Source: JBAYJY01 sp041664945
Lineage (GTDB): Bacteria; UBP15; UBA6099
NCBI GenBank assembly: GCA_041664945.1
Contig: JBAYJY010000019.1
Span: forward strand, 1-38,779
Length of the DNA stretch: 38,779 nucleotides
Direction of reading: 5' to 3'
The notes beneath the pieces were generated by a model, which saw only the letters and a list, made by a program, of their open reading frames with translations, had not been told where the DNA came from and searched no databases. Below are positions 15,985-24,861 of this stretch, piece by piece. Within the stretch, counting starts at the first letter, position 1; every line of letters starts with the position of its first letter. A program made the translations under genes and the position numbers.

Positions 15985-16010
15985 AAAAAAGCGCCTTTTC
16001 AGGCGCTTCA
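15985..16010 (-). terminator. Rho-independent terminator of the ATP synthase operon
   Basis: On the minus strand, GCGCC (16006-16002) pairs with GGCGC (15995-15991), followed by TTTTTT (15990-15985). It lies 25 bases after the atpC stop and faces the acyl-CoA dehydrogenase terminator in the convergent gap. Confidence 0.88.
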
Positions 16011-16034
16011 TTATTCAGTATCATATTTTCATTT

Positions 16035-16439
16035 CTATTTCATTGCTGTCTTCAGCCTCATAAGAGCACGTTGCAGCGCCATCTGAGCGCGAAGAATGTC
16101 AATGCCATCGTGCTGGTTAAGCCGCTGCTCCGCGCGCTCCTTTGCGGCTTTCGCTCGATTCATATCAATATCTTCCTTGGCTTCACAAGTCTCAACGAGA
16201 AGCGAAGCTTTATTATGGAGAATCTCGAAGAATCCGCTGCTGACAACAAACCACTTGCTCTGCCCGTCTGTGGTCTTTACAAAGAGCGGGCCGAAGTCGA
16301 GAGCGGCGAGCATCGGAGCATGGTCGATCAAAACTCCGAACTGGCCGTCAGCGCCGTTAGCGATGAGAGAAGTGATCTCGCCTTTGAAAACGGATTTCAT
16401 CGGCGTCATTATCTCAAGTGTGAAATTCTTATCTGCCAT
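16035..16439 (-). CDS. atpC: ATP synthase F1 epsilon subunit
   Basis: Epsilon (134 residues) belongs to the central stalk, couples gamma to the c-ring and can inhibit ATP hydrolysis. The N-terminal beta-sandwich shows LEIMTPMKSVFKGEITSLIANGADGQFGVLIDHAPMLAAL, and the C-terminal two-helix domain runs from EDIDMNRAKAAKERAEQRL to the end. The length is normal for the full two-domain form. It is the last gene of the operon, 56 bases after atpD, and a terminator follows. Confidence 0.95.
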   Translation of the reverse strand: MADKNFTLEIMTPMKSVFKGEITSLIANGADGQFGVLIDHAPMLAALDFGPLFVKTTDGQSKWFVVSSGFFEILHNKASLLVETCEAKEDIDMNRAKAAKERAEQRLNQHDGIDILRAQMALQRALMRLKTAMK

Positions 16440-16495
16440 TTTTTTGTTTTCGCCTCCGACGGCCGCGGCTTAACGCGCCGGGCAGTTCTGTCGGG

Positions 16496-17902
16496 TTACA
16501 TAGACTGCAGTTTCGCGCCTTTTTCCACAGCTTCTTCGATCGTTCCAACCATGTAGAACGCCTGCTCGGGAAGGTCGTCGTGTTTTCCGTCGAGAATTTC
16601 CGCGAATCCTTTGATGGAATCCTTGAGGGATACATAGCGGCCGGCCTGGCCGGTGAACGGTTCGGCGACGAAGAACGGCTGAGAGAGGAAGCGCTGAATC
16701 TTGCGTGCGCGTCCTACCGTGAGTTTGTCTTCTTCTGACAATTCTTCCATCCCGAGGATGGCGATGATGTCCTGCAGATCCTTATAGCGCTGCAAGATGT
16801 TCTGGCAGCGGCGGGCCACGGCGTAATGCTCATCGCCGACGATGCGCGGATCGAGAATGCGCGAAGTCGAATCGAGCGGATCGACCGCGGGATAAATTCC
16901 GAGTTCTGAAATCTGGCGCGATAGAACTGTCGTCGCGTCCAAGTGAGCGAATGTAGTCGCCGGGGCCGGGTCGGTCAAGTCGTCGGCCGGAACGTAAATG
17001 GCCTGAACGGAAGTGATCGATCCTTTCTTGGTGGATGTGATGCGTTCCTGAAGAGCGCCCATTTCAGTCGCGAGAGTCGGCTGATAACCTACCGCCGACG
17101 GCATGCGGCCGAGGAGAGCGGAAACTTCGGAGCCGGCCTGTGTGAACCGGAATATGTTGTCGATGAACAGGAGAACGTCCTGCCCTTCTTCGTCGCGGAA
17201 ATACTCGGCCATTGTGAGGCCGGAGAGACCGACGCGGAGGCGAGCTCCCGGCGGTTCGTTCATCTGTCCGAACATAAGGCATGTTTTATCGATAACGCCT
17301 GACTCGCTCATTTCGAGATAAAGGTCGTTTCCCTCGCGGGTGCGTTCGCCGACGCCGGCGAATACTGAGAAGCCGCCGTGCTCGGTGGCGATATTGCGGA
17401 TGAGTTCCATGATGACGACGGTTTTGCCTACGCCAGCGCCACCGAACAGTCCGACCTTGCCGCCTTTAGCGTAAGGTTCGAGCAGATCGATGACCTTGAT
17501 GCCGGTTTCAAAAACTTCGGATACGGATGTCTGATCCGCAAACTCTGGCGCCAGGCGGTGGATCGGATAGCGTTTCGTCGCGCCGCATTCGCCCTTGTTG
17601 TCGATCGTTTCGCCGAGCATGTTGAAGAGTCTGCCGAGCGTTTCGCGGCCGACTGGAACCGTGATCGGCTGTCCGGTGTTCACAACAACATCGCCCCGCT
17701 TGAGCCCGTCCGTGGACTGCATGCTGATCGCCCGGACGATGTTGTTGCCCAGGTGCAGCGCGACCTCGACTGTGATCATTCCGCCGGTCGCGACGTTCTT
17801 CACGTGCAGCGCCGTAAGAATTTCAGGCAACTGTCCGGACGGAAATTCCACGTCCAGAGTCGGCCCGATTACCTGTACTATTTTTCCGTCTGGTAGAGAC
17901 AT
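16496..17902 (-). CDS. atpD: ATP synthase F1 beta subunit
   Basis: The catalytic beta subunit has 468 residues. The P-loop GGAGVGKT is at 154-161, GERTREGNDLY follows with the catalytic glutamate (the GER motif), and the C-terminal acidic loop reads MEELSEED, the usual contact for gamma. The start ATG follows GAGGTGACCG, an excellent ribosome binding site. It is 39 bases downstream of atpG. Nothing departs from the family. Confidence 0.98.
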   Translation of the reverse strand: MSLPDGKIVQVIGPTLDVEFPSGQLPEILTALHVKNVATGGMITVEVALHLGNNIVRAISMQSTDGLKRGDVVVNTGQPITVPVGRETLGRLFNMLGETIDNKGECGATKRYPIHRLAPEFADQTSVSEVFETGIKVIDLLEPYAKGGKVGLFGGAGVGKTVVIMELIRNIATEHGGFSVFAGVGERTREGNDLYLEMSESGVIDKTCLMFGQMNEPPGARLRVGLSGLTMAEYFRDEEGQDVLLFIDNIFRFTQAGSEVSALLGRMPSAVGYQPTLATEMGALQERITSTKKGSITSVQAIYVPADDLTDPAPATTFAHLDATTVLSRQISELGIYPAVDPLDSTSRILDPRIVGDEHYAVARRCQNILQRYKDLQDIIAILGMEELSEEDKLTVGRARKIQRFLSQPFFVAEPFTGQAGRYVSLKDSIKGFAEILDGKHDDLPEQAFYMVGTIEEAVEKGAKLQSM

Positions 17903-17941
17903 TCGGTCACCTCGTTCAACAGGCTTGATCGCCCGTTCCGT

Positions 17942-18823
17942 TTACTTCTCGAGCGCCTCGGCGCCGCCCACGATTTCTCCAAGTTCCTTCGTGATCGCAG
18001 CCTGCCGGACTTTGTTGTATTGCAAGGTCAATGCTTTGACCATTTCTTCCGCATTGTCTGTCGCTGTCGTCATCGCCACCATTCTCTGGCCCTGTTCGCT
18101 GGCGAAGCTGTCAGCCAGCGATGCGACGATCCGCGTGTATAAAAACTTCGGGAACAATATGTTCAGAATCGCCTCCGGCGAAGGTTCATATATGAAGTCC
18201 GCCAGCGCATCCTTTTTCTCTGTTACGTCATCCTTCTTATCTGTCGAGCATATGGGCAGAAGATGCATCTTTATCTGCCTGCACACCGCAGGAGAGACGA
18301 ACTGCGAATAAAGAAGATCTATCTCATCTACAACGCCGTTCATGAAATCGTTAGCGACTGTGTCAGCTATATTCTTTATTTCTTTGTAATCGAGCTTCTG
18401 GTCCAGGTTGCCGAATTGCTTCGCAATCGTGACATGCCGGTGTTTAAAGAAGCTAACGCCCTTGTTGCCGACAATGTAAAGCTTAATCTGATCCGCATCG
18501 TGAGCTTTGACCCACTTATTTGCCTCGCGCAGAATGTTGCTGTTGTAGCTGCCGCAGAGGCCGCGGTCTGATGTGATAACAAGAAGTCCCCTTTGACGGA
18601 CGTTGCGGCGCACTTCAGCGAGCGGATGCGGAAGATTCTCAGGATCGATAGTGAAACTATTTAAGAATGTCTGAAGCCGTTCGGCGTAGGGTCTTGATGC
18701 CTGCGCGCGTTCTTCCGCGCGGCGCAACCTCGCCGCCGCCACCATTTTCATGGCGCTTGTGATCTTCTGAGTGTTCTTTACACTCCCGATCCGTTTGCGT
18801 ATGTCTCTCGGATTCTCCGGAAT
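17942..18823 (-). CDS. atpG: ATP synthase F1 gamma subunit, probably starting at a rare ATT codon
   Basis: Gamma is the rotating shaft of F1. The first ATG in frame (18749-18751) would begin the protein at MKMVAAARLRRAEERAQ, which lies inside the conserved N-terminal helix. The frame continues upstream through PENPRDIRKRIGSVKNTQKITSA, exactly the missing family N-terminus, and hits a stop at 18845-18847. No ATG, GTG or TTG occurs in this extension. ATT (18821-18823) is the best start: it lies about 7 bases after GGGGTG and gives 293 residues, close to the usual 285-290. An ACG two codons earlier (18827-18829) is the other option but is too close to the ribosome binding site. A sequence error changing ATG to ATT cannot be excluded. 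The C-terminal helix (MVAMTTATDNAEEMVKALTLQYNKVRQAAITKEL) is intact. Confidence 0.88.
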   Translation of the reverse strand: MPENPRDIRKRIGSVKNTQKITSAMKMVAAARLRRAEERAQASRPYAERLQTFLNSFTIDPENLPHPLAEVRRNVRQRGLLVITSDRGLCGSYNSNILREANKWVKAHDADQIKLYIVGNKGVSFFKHRHVTIAKQFGNLDQKLDYKEIKNIADTVANDFMNGVVDEIDLLYSQFVSPAVCRQIKMHLLPICSTDKKDDVTEKKDALADFIYEPSPEAILNILFPKFLYTRIVASLADSFASEQGQRMVAMTTATDNAEEMVKALTLQYNKVRQAAITKELGEIVGGAEALEK

Positions 18824-18884
18824 GGCCGTACACCCCTTCTTAAATTAGTCAGAGCGGCGCGTTCGCCGTCCGCTTAGGTTCATT

Positions 18885-20393
18885 CTATGCTCTGAAGCTT
18901 GGCTTGAACTGCTCAATCGCCTTCGTAAGTTTCTGCTCGGTTGTGTCTGTCAATTCCTTGCTGTTTTCAATTTCCTGCGGAACATCCGGGAATTTATCGT
19001 GCACGAATTTAATCAGTTCCGCTTCGAACTTCTTGAGTGACGCGGTCGGCACATCGTCGAGCAGTCCACGGACGCCGGCAAAGATGATAATAACCTGATC
19101 TGAAAGAACCATCGGGACAAATTGGTCCTGCTTCAGGATTTCAACCATTTTCTCGCCGCGTGTGAGTTGCTGCTGCGTGGCCTTGTCGAGATCGGATCCG
19201 AACTGCGCGAAAGCAGCGAGTTCGCGATACTGAGCAAGGTCGAGGCGAAGGCGTCCGGCGATTTTCTTCATCGCCTTCGTTTGCGCCTTGCCGCCTACGC
19301 GTGATACCGAGATGCCGACATTGATCGCGGGCCTCTGGCCGGCGAGGAACAGATCGGTCACAAGGAATATCTGTCCGTCTGTAATCGAAATAACGTTCGT
19401 AGGAATATAAGCCGATACGTCGCCCGCCTGAGTCTCAATGATCGGCAGGGCAGTGAGAGAACCGGCGCCAAGTTCGTTGTTAAGTTTCACGGCGCGTTCG
19501 AGAAGTCTGCTGTGCAGATAGAAAATGTCGCCGGGGTAAGCTTCGCGTCCGGGCGGGCGGCGGAGCAGCAGCGATAGCTGCCTGTATGAAGCGGCCTGTT
19601 TGGTAAGATCATCATATACCACGAGGACGCTCTTGCCCTGCCACATGAATTCTTCGCCGATGGCGCATCCGGCATAAGGAGCGATGTACTGCAGGGGGGC
19701 CGGGTCCATGGCGGAAGCGGCGACAACGATTGTATAATCCATCGCGCCGTGTTTCTTAAGGATTTCAACTACAGATACGATGTTGGACATTTTCTGTCCA
19801 ATGGCCACGTATATGCAGATGATATCCGAATTTTTCTGGTTGATAATCGTGTCGATGGCGATAGCCGACTTGCCCGTCTGGCGGTCGCCGATGATGAGTT
19901 CGCGCTGTCCGCGTCCGATCGGGATCATCGAGTCGATAGCCTTGATGCCCGTCTGGACCGGCTGGTTAACCGGCTGGCGTTCGATAACGCCTGACGCACG
20001 GACTTCGATCTCGCGGAACTTGTCCGTCGCGATCGGGCCCAAGCCGTCTATCGGCGCGCCGACCGGGTTGACAACGCGGCCAAGCATGGCGTCGCCGACA
20101 GGCACGGACGCGATGCGCCCGGTGCACTTGACGGTGTCGCCTTCCTTGATGTGCGTGTCCGGTCCGAACAGAACGGCGCCGACGTTGTCGGTTTCCAGAT
20201 TGAGCACCATTCCCATGATGCCGTGTGGAAACTCGAGCAGTTCACCCGCCATCGCTCCGCTTAATCCGTAAATACGCGCGATGCCGTCGCCGACCTGTAG
20301 GATCGTCCCGACATCGGACATCTCTACCTTAGTGCGGTACTTTTCAAGTTGATCTCGTATGACTGAACTGACTTCTTCAGGTCTCAGGCCCAT
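18885..20393 (-). CDS. atpA: ATP synthase F1 alpha subunit
   Basis: The non-catalytic nucleotide-binding subunit has 502 residues. Its P-loop GDRQTGKS is at 169-176, and the ATP-synthase alpha/beta signature region (PAINVGISVSRVGGKAQ) is intact. The N-terminus (MGLRPEEVSSVIRDQLEKY) is the delta-binding segment. The ATG sits behind GAGGTGATC, a near-perfect ribosome binding site. It is 21 bases downstream of atpH. Confidence 0.98.
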   Translation of the reverse strand: MGLRPEEVSSVIRDQLEKYRTKVEMSDVGTILQVGDGIARIYGLSGAMAGELLEFPHGIMGMVLNLETDNVGAVLFGPDTHIKEGDTVKCTGRIASVPVGDAMLGRVVNPVGAPIDGLGPIATDKFREIEVRASGVIERQPVNQPVQTGIKAIDSMIPIGRGQRELIIGDRQTGKSAIAIDTIINQKNSDIICIYVAIGQKMSNIVSVVEILKKHGAMDYTIVVAASAMDPAPLQYIAPYAGCAIGEEFMWQGKSVLVVYDDLTKQAASYRQLSLLLRRPPGREAYPGDIFYLHSRLLERAVKLNNELGAGSLTALPIIETQAGDVSAYIPTNVISITDGQIFLVTDLFLAGQRPAINVGISVSRVGGKAQTKAMKKIAGRLRLDLAQYRELAAFAQFGSDLDKATQQQLTRGEKMVEILKQDQFVPMVLSDQVIIIFAGVRGLLDDVPTASLKKFEAELIKFVHDKFPDVPQEIENSKELTDTTEQKLTKAIEQFKPSFRA

Positions 20394-20414
20394 GAGCCGA
20401 TCACCTCAATTTTT

Positions 20415-20960
20415 TTAAACCTTCGATGTCATAAGCGCTTCCCGGAGTTTCTCGAGGCCGCTTTTTACGCTGCCGTCGAAAACCTTGTCTCCGATCTGCA
20501 CTTTTACTCCGCCGATAAGGGCCGGATCCACGACTTCTTCGATTTCGACTTTCTTTCCGGTGCTTTTCGCAAGCCCTTCAATTAGCATCGCTTTCGTTTC
20601 TGCCGTCATTTCAAAAGGCGTGTACACCTTCATGATCTGCCGGCCCTGATGCTCCATCAGCATTCCCTGCAGTTCCTCGTTGATTATCGGAATGTACTCC
20701 TCGCGATTCTTATCCACGAGCAGACTCAGAAAGTCATAAATCTCATCGCCGATCTTTCCCTTGAAAAGCTTTTCGAGAAGGCTTTTCTTTTCCGAGGGAA
20801 CGATCGCCGGGTGATTCATGAACGACCTGAAATCAGGTTCCGTTTCGAGTACGCGGACCACTTGCGGAAAATCTTTTTCCGCAGATTCGAGCGAGTTAGT
20901 TTCCTTCGCCAGCTCGAATAGCGCTTTTGCGTATCGTGATCCGATTGCTCTTTTCAGCAT
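20415..20960 (-). CDS. atpH: ATP synthase F1 delta subunit (OSCP)
   Basis: Delta (181 residues) holds F1 to the peripheral stalk. The N-terminal helical bundle begins LKRAIGSRYAKALFELAKE and the C-terminal domain has the family motif DPALIGGVKVQIGDKVFDGSVKSGLEKLREAL. Length and position between atpF and atpA are standard. Confidence 0.95.
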   Translation of the reverse strand: MLKRAIGSRYAKALFELAKETNSLESAEKDFPQVVRVLETEPDFRSFMNHPAIVPSEKKSLLEKLFKGKIGDEIYDFLSLLVDKNREEYIPIINEELQGMLMEHQGRQIMKVYTPFEMTAETKAMLIEGLAKSTGKKVEIEEVVDPALIGGVKVQIGDKVFDGSVKSGLEKLREALMTSKV

Positions 20961-20976
20961 CCGACGCTCACTCCGA

Positions 20977-21480
20977 TTAGTTCAGCGGGTCCAGTTCGCT
21001 GAGGAATCTTTTCACAAGGCCTTCATGAGCCTTGCGGTCAATCTTTTCGTGCAGAACTTTGTCGGCTATGTCCATCGACAGTCCGACGGCGTAATCGCGC
21101 AGTTCGATTCTGGCCTTCCGCGCCTCTTCCTGTATGGCGTTCAGGGCCTTCTGTTTCTCGAACTCAGCCTGCTTGCGGGCGTCTTTTACAACCTGCTCCG
21201 CCATCTCATGGCCTTTTCTTAGCTCTTCAGCCATGTGCTGTTGCGCTTCTTCATCTATCTTTGCCATGCGGGTCTTGAATTCGGCTTCGAGTTCCTCGCT
21301 CTTGCGTTTAGCCTCGTCCGCTCTCCCGAGCATGTCAGCGACTTCCTTCTCGCGCGCAGCCATGAGCCCGAGGATAGGCTTCCACAAAAACTTGCCGAGC
21401 GCCAGAAATAGGACGATGAATCCTAATATCTGGGTAATCAGTTGCATGGGCTTTACGCCCAACAGTTCTAAAACTTCCAC
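20977..21480 (-). CDS. atpF: ATP synthase Fo b subunit
   Basis: The peripheral stalk subunit has 167 residues. One membrane helix at about 15-35 (QLITQILGFIVLFLALGKFLWKP) is followed by a long charged coiled coil (AAREKEVADMLGRADEAKRKSEELEAEF and onward). The start is a GTG (21478-21480) preceded by GGAGGTGA at ideal spacing. A single b gene is present and no b' copy is seen, so the stalk is probably a homodimer. Confidence 0.95.
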   Translation of the reverse strand: MEVLELLGVKPMQLITQILGFIVLFLALGKFLWKPILGLMAAREKEVADMLGRADEAKRKSEELEAEFKTRMAKIDEEAQQHMAEELRKGHEMAEQVVKDARKQAEFEKQKALNAIQEEARKARIELRDYAVGLSMDIADKVLHEKIDRKAHEGLVKRFLSELDPLN

Positions 21481-21552
21481 CTGTCACCTCCGGACCTGAG
21501 GCAGTTATCGCTTTCTCAGCGATACTTTAAGGAACTAAAAGCCGTCGCGCCC

Positions 21553-21789
21553 TCAGGCCAATTTTCCCATGAGAATGAACACGACGAGAAGCGCGTAAAT
21601 TGTCAACGCTTCGATCATGGCGCAGCCAATGATCATGCCGACTTGGATCTTGCCTGCCGCATCGGGCTGGCGACCCATTGCTTCCATCGCCTTGCCTACC
21701 GCGTTGCCGATGCCGACTCCGGAACCAGCCGCTGCGATTCCAACTCCTAACGGAAGCGCTATTCCCAACATTGACGGATCAAATGCCAT
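21553..21789 (-). CDS. atpE: ATP synthase Fo c subunit, proton type
   Basis: This 78-residue hairpin of two membrane helices is joined by the polar loop GRQPDAAGKIQ and forms the rotor ring. The ion-carrying carboxylate is E60 in AMIEALTIYAL. Where sodium-type rings such as Ilyobacter have glutamine in helix 1 and serine after the key glutamate, this protein has isoleucine (GVGIGNAV) and alanine (IEA). I infer proton rather than sodium coupling. Helix 1 is glycine-rich (GVGIAAAGSGVGIG), as needed for ring packing. Confidence 0.96.
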   Translation of the reverse strand: MAFDPSMLGIALPLGVGIAAAGSGVGIGNAVGKAMEAMGRQPDAAGKIQVGMIIGCAMIEALTIYALLVVFILMGKLA

Positions 21790-21873
21790 AATTGCATCCC
21801 CCTTTCTGGGTTCTTTTTTATCTTTATCGTGCCCGCGGCGATTTAACGCCCACGGACCTAACTGCTTTTTTAA

Positions 21874-22797
21874 TTAATGCTCCCCATGCTCTTCATGCTT
21901 CGACATCAGCAATATGTAGGCCGAACTCAAGCCGGTGAACACCAGCGCCTGCATCGCGCTGAACATCAGCGCCAGCGGATAGAACAGCGCCTGTATCGGA
22001 ATCCATGCGGTGAAGAACGCGCCGCCAACCAACAGCGTCGCCAGCACCGCGATCACTACGTCCTCTCCGGTGATGTTGCCGAAAAGTCGGAGTGTGAGAG
22101 ATATCGGCTTCACTATCTCGCCGATTATGTGCAGAATGAAATTTAATGGTATCAGTATTATATCGACTGGCAGAATCCCGGAGACTTCGCCCCGGAAGTG
22201 CATTATGTAACCTTTTAATCCGTTCTGGCGAAGACCGTGATACTGAACGAACACGAAGACGCAGAGCGCCAGCGACAGCGGCATGTTGATGTTCAGCGCT
22301 ATCGGCGATTTGTAGAATGGAATCAATCCCGAAAGGTTCAAGCAAAGAATGAAAAGGAAGATCGTGCCGACGAACGGAACGAACGGCTTGCCTTCTTCAT
22401 CTCCTATGATGCCGGTGATGAAGCCGCTGATCGCGCCAACGAATATCTCAACGAGCGCCTGAAATCCGGTCGGTATTCTCTTCAGCTTGCGGCTCAGCCG
22501 CCAGAAGACAAATATCAGAACTGCGATTATGACAAACGAGAAGAAAATATTCGACGCATCGCCGAGCGTGAACTCCCAGAGCTTTGAGGGCTTCAGCTCG
22601 AAAAGGATCGTTTCCGGGCCCTTGAAGTGCGCGCCCTTATAGAAGTGGGCGAAAAGGTAATCTAATAGATTGGGAAGCTCGGGAATCGCGGAGTGATGTC
22701 CGCCGCCTTCCGCGCCGGCCGCAGCCGCATGCACGGTTCCGGTCGCAGCTTCCGCCGCCGCCATTCCACTTGCTATCATTGCTTCGGCTACGCTCAT
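21874..22797 (-). CDS. atpB: ATP synthase Fo a subunit
   Basis: The proton-channel subunit has 307 residues. The essential arginine is R237 in PISLTLRLFGNITGED. Five or six membrane helices are visible, including SNIFFSFVIIAVLIFVFW and GTIFLFILCLNLSGLIPF. The N-terminus carries an alanine/glycine-rich stretch of about 35 residues before the first conserved segment, and the C-terminus ends in a histidine/glutamate tail (KHEEHGEH); both are variable in the family. It overlaps the upstream atpI-like gene by four bases. Confidence 0.96.
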   Translation of the reverse strand: MSVAEAMIASGMAAAEAATGTVHAAAAGAEGGGHHSAIPELPNLLDYLFAHFYKGAHFKGPETILFELKPSKLWEFTLGDASNIFFSFVIIAVLIFVFWRLSRKLKRIPTGFQALVEIFVGAISGFITGIIGDEEGKPFVPFVGTIFLFILCLNLSGLIPFYKSPIALNINMPLSLALCVFVFVQYHGLRQNGLKGYIMHFRGEVSGILPVDIILIPLNFILHIIGEIVKPISLTLRLFGNITGEDVVIAVLATLLVGGAFFTAWIPIQALFYPLALMFSAMQALVFTGLSSAYILLMSKHEEHGEH

Positions 22798-23198
22798 CCC
22801 TGTTTTTCCTTCATCTCTTTGTCGTATTGCTTAAACAGGCTGACCGACCCTACCATCATTACTATTAGAACAACTGTAAATCCTATTATTACAGCCATCG
22901 GATTCCCGATTTTGAAGAAGACCACAAACGCCAACCCGACCACTGTTCCGATCAGTCCGGCGATTGTCATCAGCGCCTTCAGCAAATTCTTTTTGTCCCC
23001 GCTGGTGAAAAATATCACAAATTGTTTCATAAAAAAAAGATTTGCTATTGTCAGGAACGACCCAACTACATACCCATCGGTGAATTTCTCTGGAAGATAT
23101 GCTTTTGCTCCGTACAAGGCCGCACCCACGATGACTGTTATTATAAAAGCGGTCTTAATTATATTTTTCACAAACAATCTGTCAAGACTATTTTTCAT
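22794..23198 (-). CDS. atpI: AtpI-like ATP synthase accessory membrane protein
   Basis: This 134-residue protein has four predicted membrane helices (for example FIITVIVGAALYGAKAYL, ALMTIAGLIGTVVGLAFVVFF and PMAVIIGFTVVLIVMMVGSV). Size, topology and its place directly before atpB match the ATP synthase I chain family, linked to c-ring assembly and Mg or Ca handling. The ATGA overlap with atpB supports coupling. Identity at the residue level is low, as is normal for this family. Confidence 0.75.
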   Translation of the reverse strand: MKNSLDRLFVKNIIKTAFIITVIVGAALYGAKAYLPEKFTDGYVVGSFLTIANLFFMKQFVIFFTSGDKKNLLKALMTIAGLIGTVVGLAFVVFFKIGNPMAVIIGFTVVLIVMMVGSVSLFKQYDKEMKEKQG

Positions 23199-23218
23199 TA
23201 AAATATTCGCGCTCCGAA

Positions 23219-23488
23219 TTATTGAAATTTCTTTATCATTTCTATCACCTGATACACACCGGCGGCGAAGCCAATCAGCATCGATATCGCCAGAATTATG
23301 TTGTTTCCGTGGAACCGGTTGTCCAGATATTTTCCCGCAAAATAGCCGACCAGCAGGCCGCCCACCATCAACGCCGGTATGCCGGTGTACACCGACAGCT
23401 TCTGCGCCAACTCGGATTTTTCCCTCTTCGCCGCCTTTGCTTCTTTTGCTTCCTGTGTTTCTTTGTTACCGCCGTTCGGGTCCGCCAT
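23219..23488 (-). CDS. atpZ: AtpZ/AtpI-like small membrane protein (F0F1-ATPase accessory)
   Basis: The protein of about 89 residues has a charged N-terminus (GGNKETQEAKEAKAAKREKSE) and a two-helix membrane hairpin: YTGIPALMVGGLLVGYFAGKYLD and NIILAISMLIGFAAGVYQVIEMI. The AGKYLD and GFAAGVYQV segments match the AtpZ/AtpQ type of ATP synthase accessory proteins encoded at the head of atp operons. Start choice is open: ATG 23486-23488 is used here, while a GTG at 23495-23497 directly abuts the phosphomutase stop and would add three residues. Confidence 0.75.
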   Translation of the reverse strand: MADPNGGNKETQEAKEAKAAKREKSELAQKLSVYTGIPALMVGGLLVGYFAGKYLDNRFHGNNIILAISMLIGFAAGVYQVIEMIKKFQ

Positions 23489-23497
23489 TTTAACCAC

Positions 23498-24829
23498 TCA
23501 TTTCCCGCTGAGTATTTTTACAAGCTCTGCCTTCTTCTCTTCGAGCATTTGCGGATTTGGCGTTTCGAGGTTCAGCCGCAGCAGCGGTTCGGTGTTGCTC
23601 GCTCGCACGTTGAACCACCAGTCGCCGAAATCCACGCTCAGTCCGTCGAGGTGATACATATTGCCCTTCGAGCCGTATGTCTCTTCCAGAGTCTTCAATA
23701 TCGCGTCTTTATTCTCAACTTCAAAATTGATTTCTCCCGAATGTGAATAGCGCATCACCGGAGCCGCCAGCTCACTCATTTTCTTCCCGGTTTCCGCGAG
23801 AAGATTCAATATGCTTATCAGCGCTATCGCCGAACTCTCCGTGAAATTGTGTTCCTTAAAGTAGAAATGGCCTGAGAGTTCCGCCGCGAAAATCGCGTCG
23901 TTCTCGCGCATCTGCTGTTTGATGAACGCGTGGCCAACACGACACTGGACCGGCCGGCCGCCGTATTCCTCTATGTCTTCCGCCGCCGCCTTTGTCGAGC
24001 GCAGATCGTATAGCACAGCCGCGCCTTTGTGCGTCTTCAGCAAATCGCGCGCTATGATCGCGCCGGCGATATCCGCCCGGATCGTCTCCCCGCGCTCGTC
24101 TATGAACATGCACCTGTCCGCATCGCCATCTATCGAAGCGCCCAAATCGGCGCCCGTTTCCAAAACTTTCTTCTTCAGGTCAACCAAATTCGCCTCTATC
24201 AGCGGATTCGCCTCGTGATTCGGGAAAGTTCCGTCCGGCTCCATATACAGCGGCACGAAATCGAGCGCGAGATTCCCGAAAATATGCGGATATGTCAATC
24301 CGCCGGACCCGTTCGCGCAGTCAATAACAACTTTCAGGCGTTTGCCAACTCCCTCGAATTTAATGAACGAGCGCGTGAATTTAATAAAATCAGTCAGCGC
24401 GTCTCTTTTTATTATCTTTCCCTTTTTCGCAGGTTCGGCAAACTTGCCTTCGATGTAGAGCCGTTCGATGTCTTTAATGCCGGTGTCGCCGCTTATTGGA
24501 ATAGCGTTTTCGCGGCAGAGTTTAAATCCGTTGTATTCCTTCGGGTTATGAGAGGCGGTGATGTTGATCGCTGCGTGAGAATCGCGCGCCGCGAAATAAA
24601 GCATCGGCGTGTCGCAACGTCCTATCTCGATCACGTCCGCGCCCTGATCAGTTATCCCCGAAGCCAGAGCCGCGAAAATCGAGTCCGACGTCGAACGCAC
24701 GTCGCGGCCCACAACCACGCTCGGGCAACCGAGAAAGGTCACGAATGCACGGCCTATGCCGTATGCCATTTTTTCATCTAATTGATCCGGAACTATTCCG
24801 CGAATGTCATATGCTTTGAATATGCTCAT
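23498..24829 (-). CDS. Phosphomannomutase/phosphoglucomutase
   Basis: The 443-residue alpha-D-phosphohexomutase interconverts hexose 6- and 1-phosphates for nucleotide-sugar supply. The catalytic phosphoserine is S93 in TASHNP, the metal-binding loop is DGDADR (234-239), and the phosphate-binding loop near the C-terminus is RASNTEP. The sugar-binding loop reads AAELSGHFYF. The closest functional group is the bifunctional PMM/PGM enzymes (AlgC, ManB); mannose versus glucose preference is not decidable. It is the first gene of the atp transcript unit, starting about 30 bases after a good promoter, which is an unusual head gene for an ATP synthase operon. Confidence 0.92.
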   Translation of the reverse strand: MSIFKAYDIRGIVPDQLDEKMAYGIGRAFVTFLGCPSVVVGRDVRSTSDSIFAALASGITDQGADVIEIGRCDTPMLYFAARDSHAAINITASHNPKEYNGFKLCRENAIPISGDTGIKDIERLYIEGKFAEPAKKGKIIKRDALTDFIKFTRSFIKFEGVGKRLKVVIDCANGSGGLTYPHIFGNLALDFVPLYMEPDGTFPNHEANPLIEANLVDLKKKVLETGADLGASIDGDADRCMFIDERGETIRADIAGAIIARDLLKTHKGAAVLYDLRSTKAAAEDIEEYGGRPVQCRVGHAFIKQQMRENDAIFAAELSGHFYFKEHNFTESSAIALISILNLLAETGKKMSELAAPVMRYSHSGEINFEVENKDAILKTLEETYGSKGNMYHLDGLSVDFGDWWFNVRASNTEPLLRLNLETPNPQMLEEKKAELVKILSGK

Positions 24830-24861
24830 GTTTACCCGCCTTTTGGCTTTTTAGTCTCTAT

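Noticed and set aside
21553..21789. Sodium-coupled ATP synthase
   Set aside because: The c subunit lacks the helix-1 glutamine and the serine after the key glutamate found in sodium-type rings.
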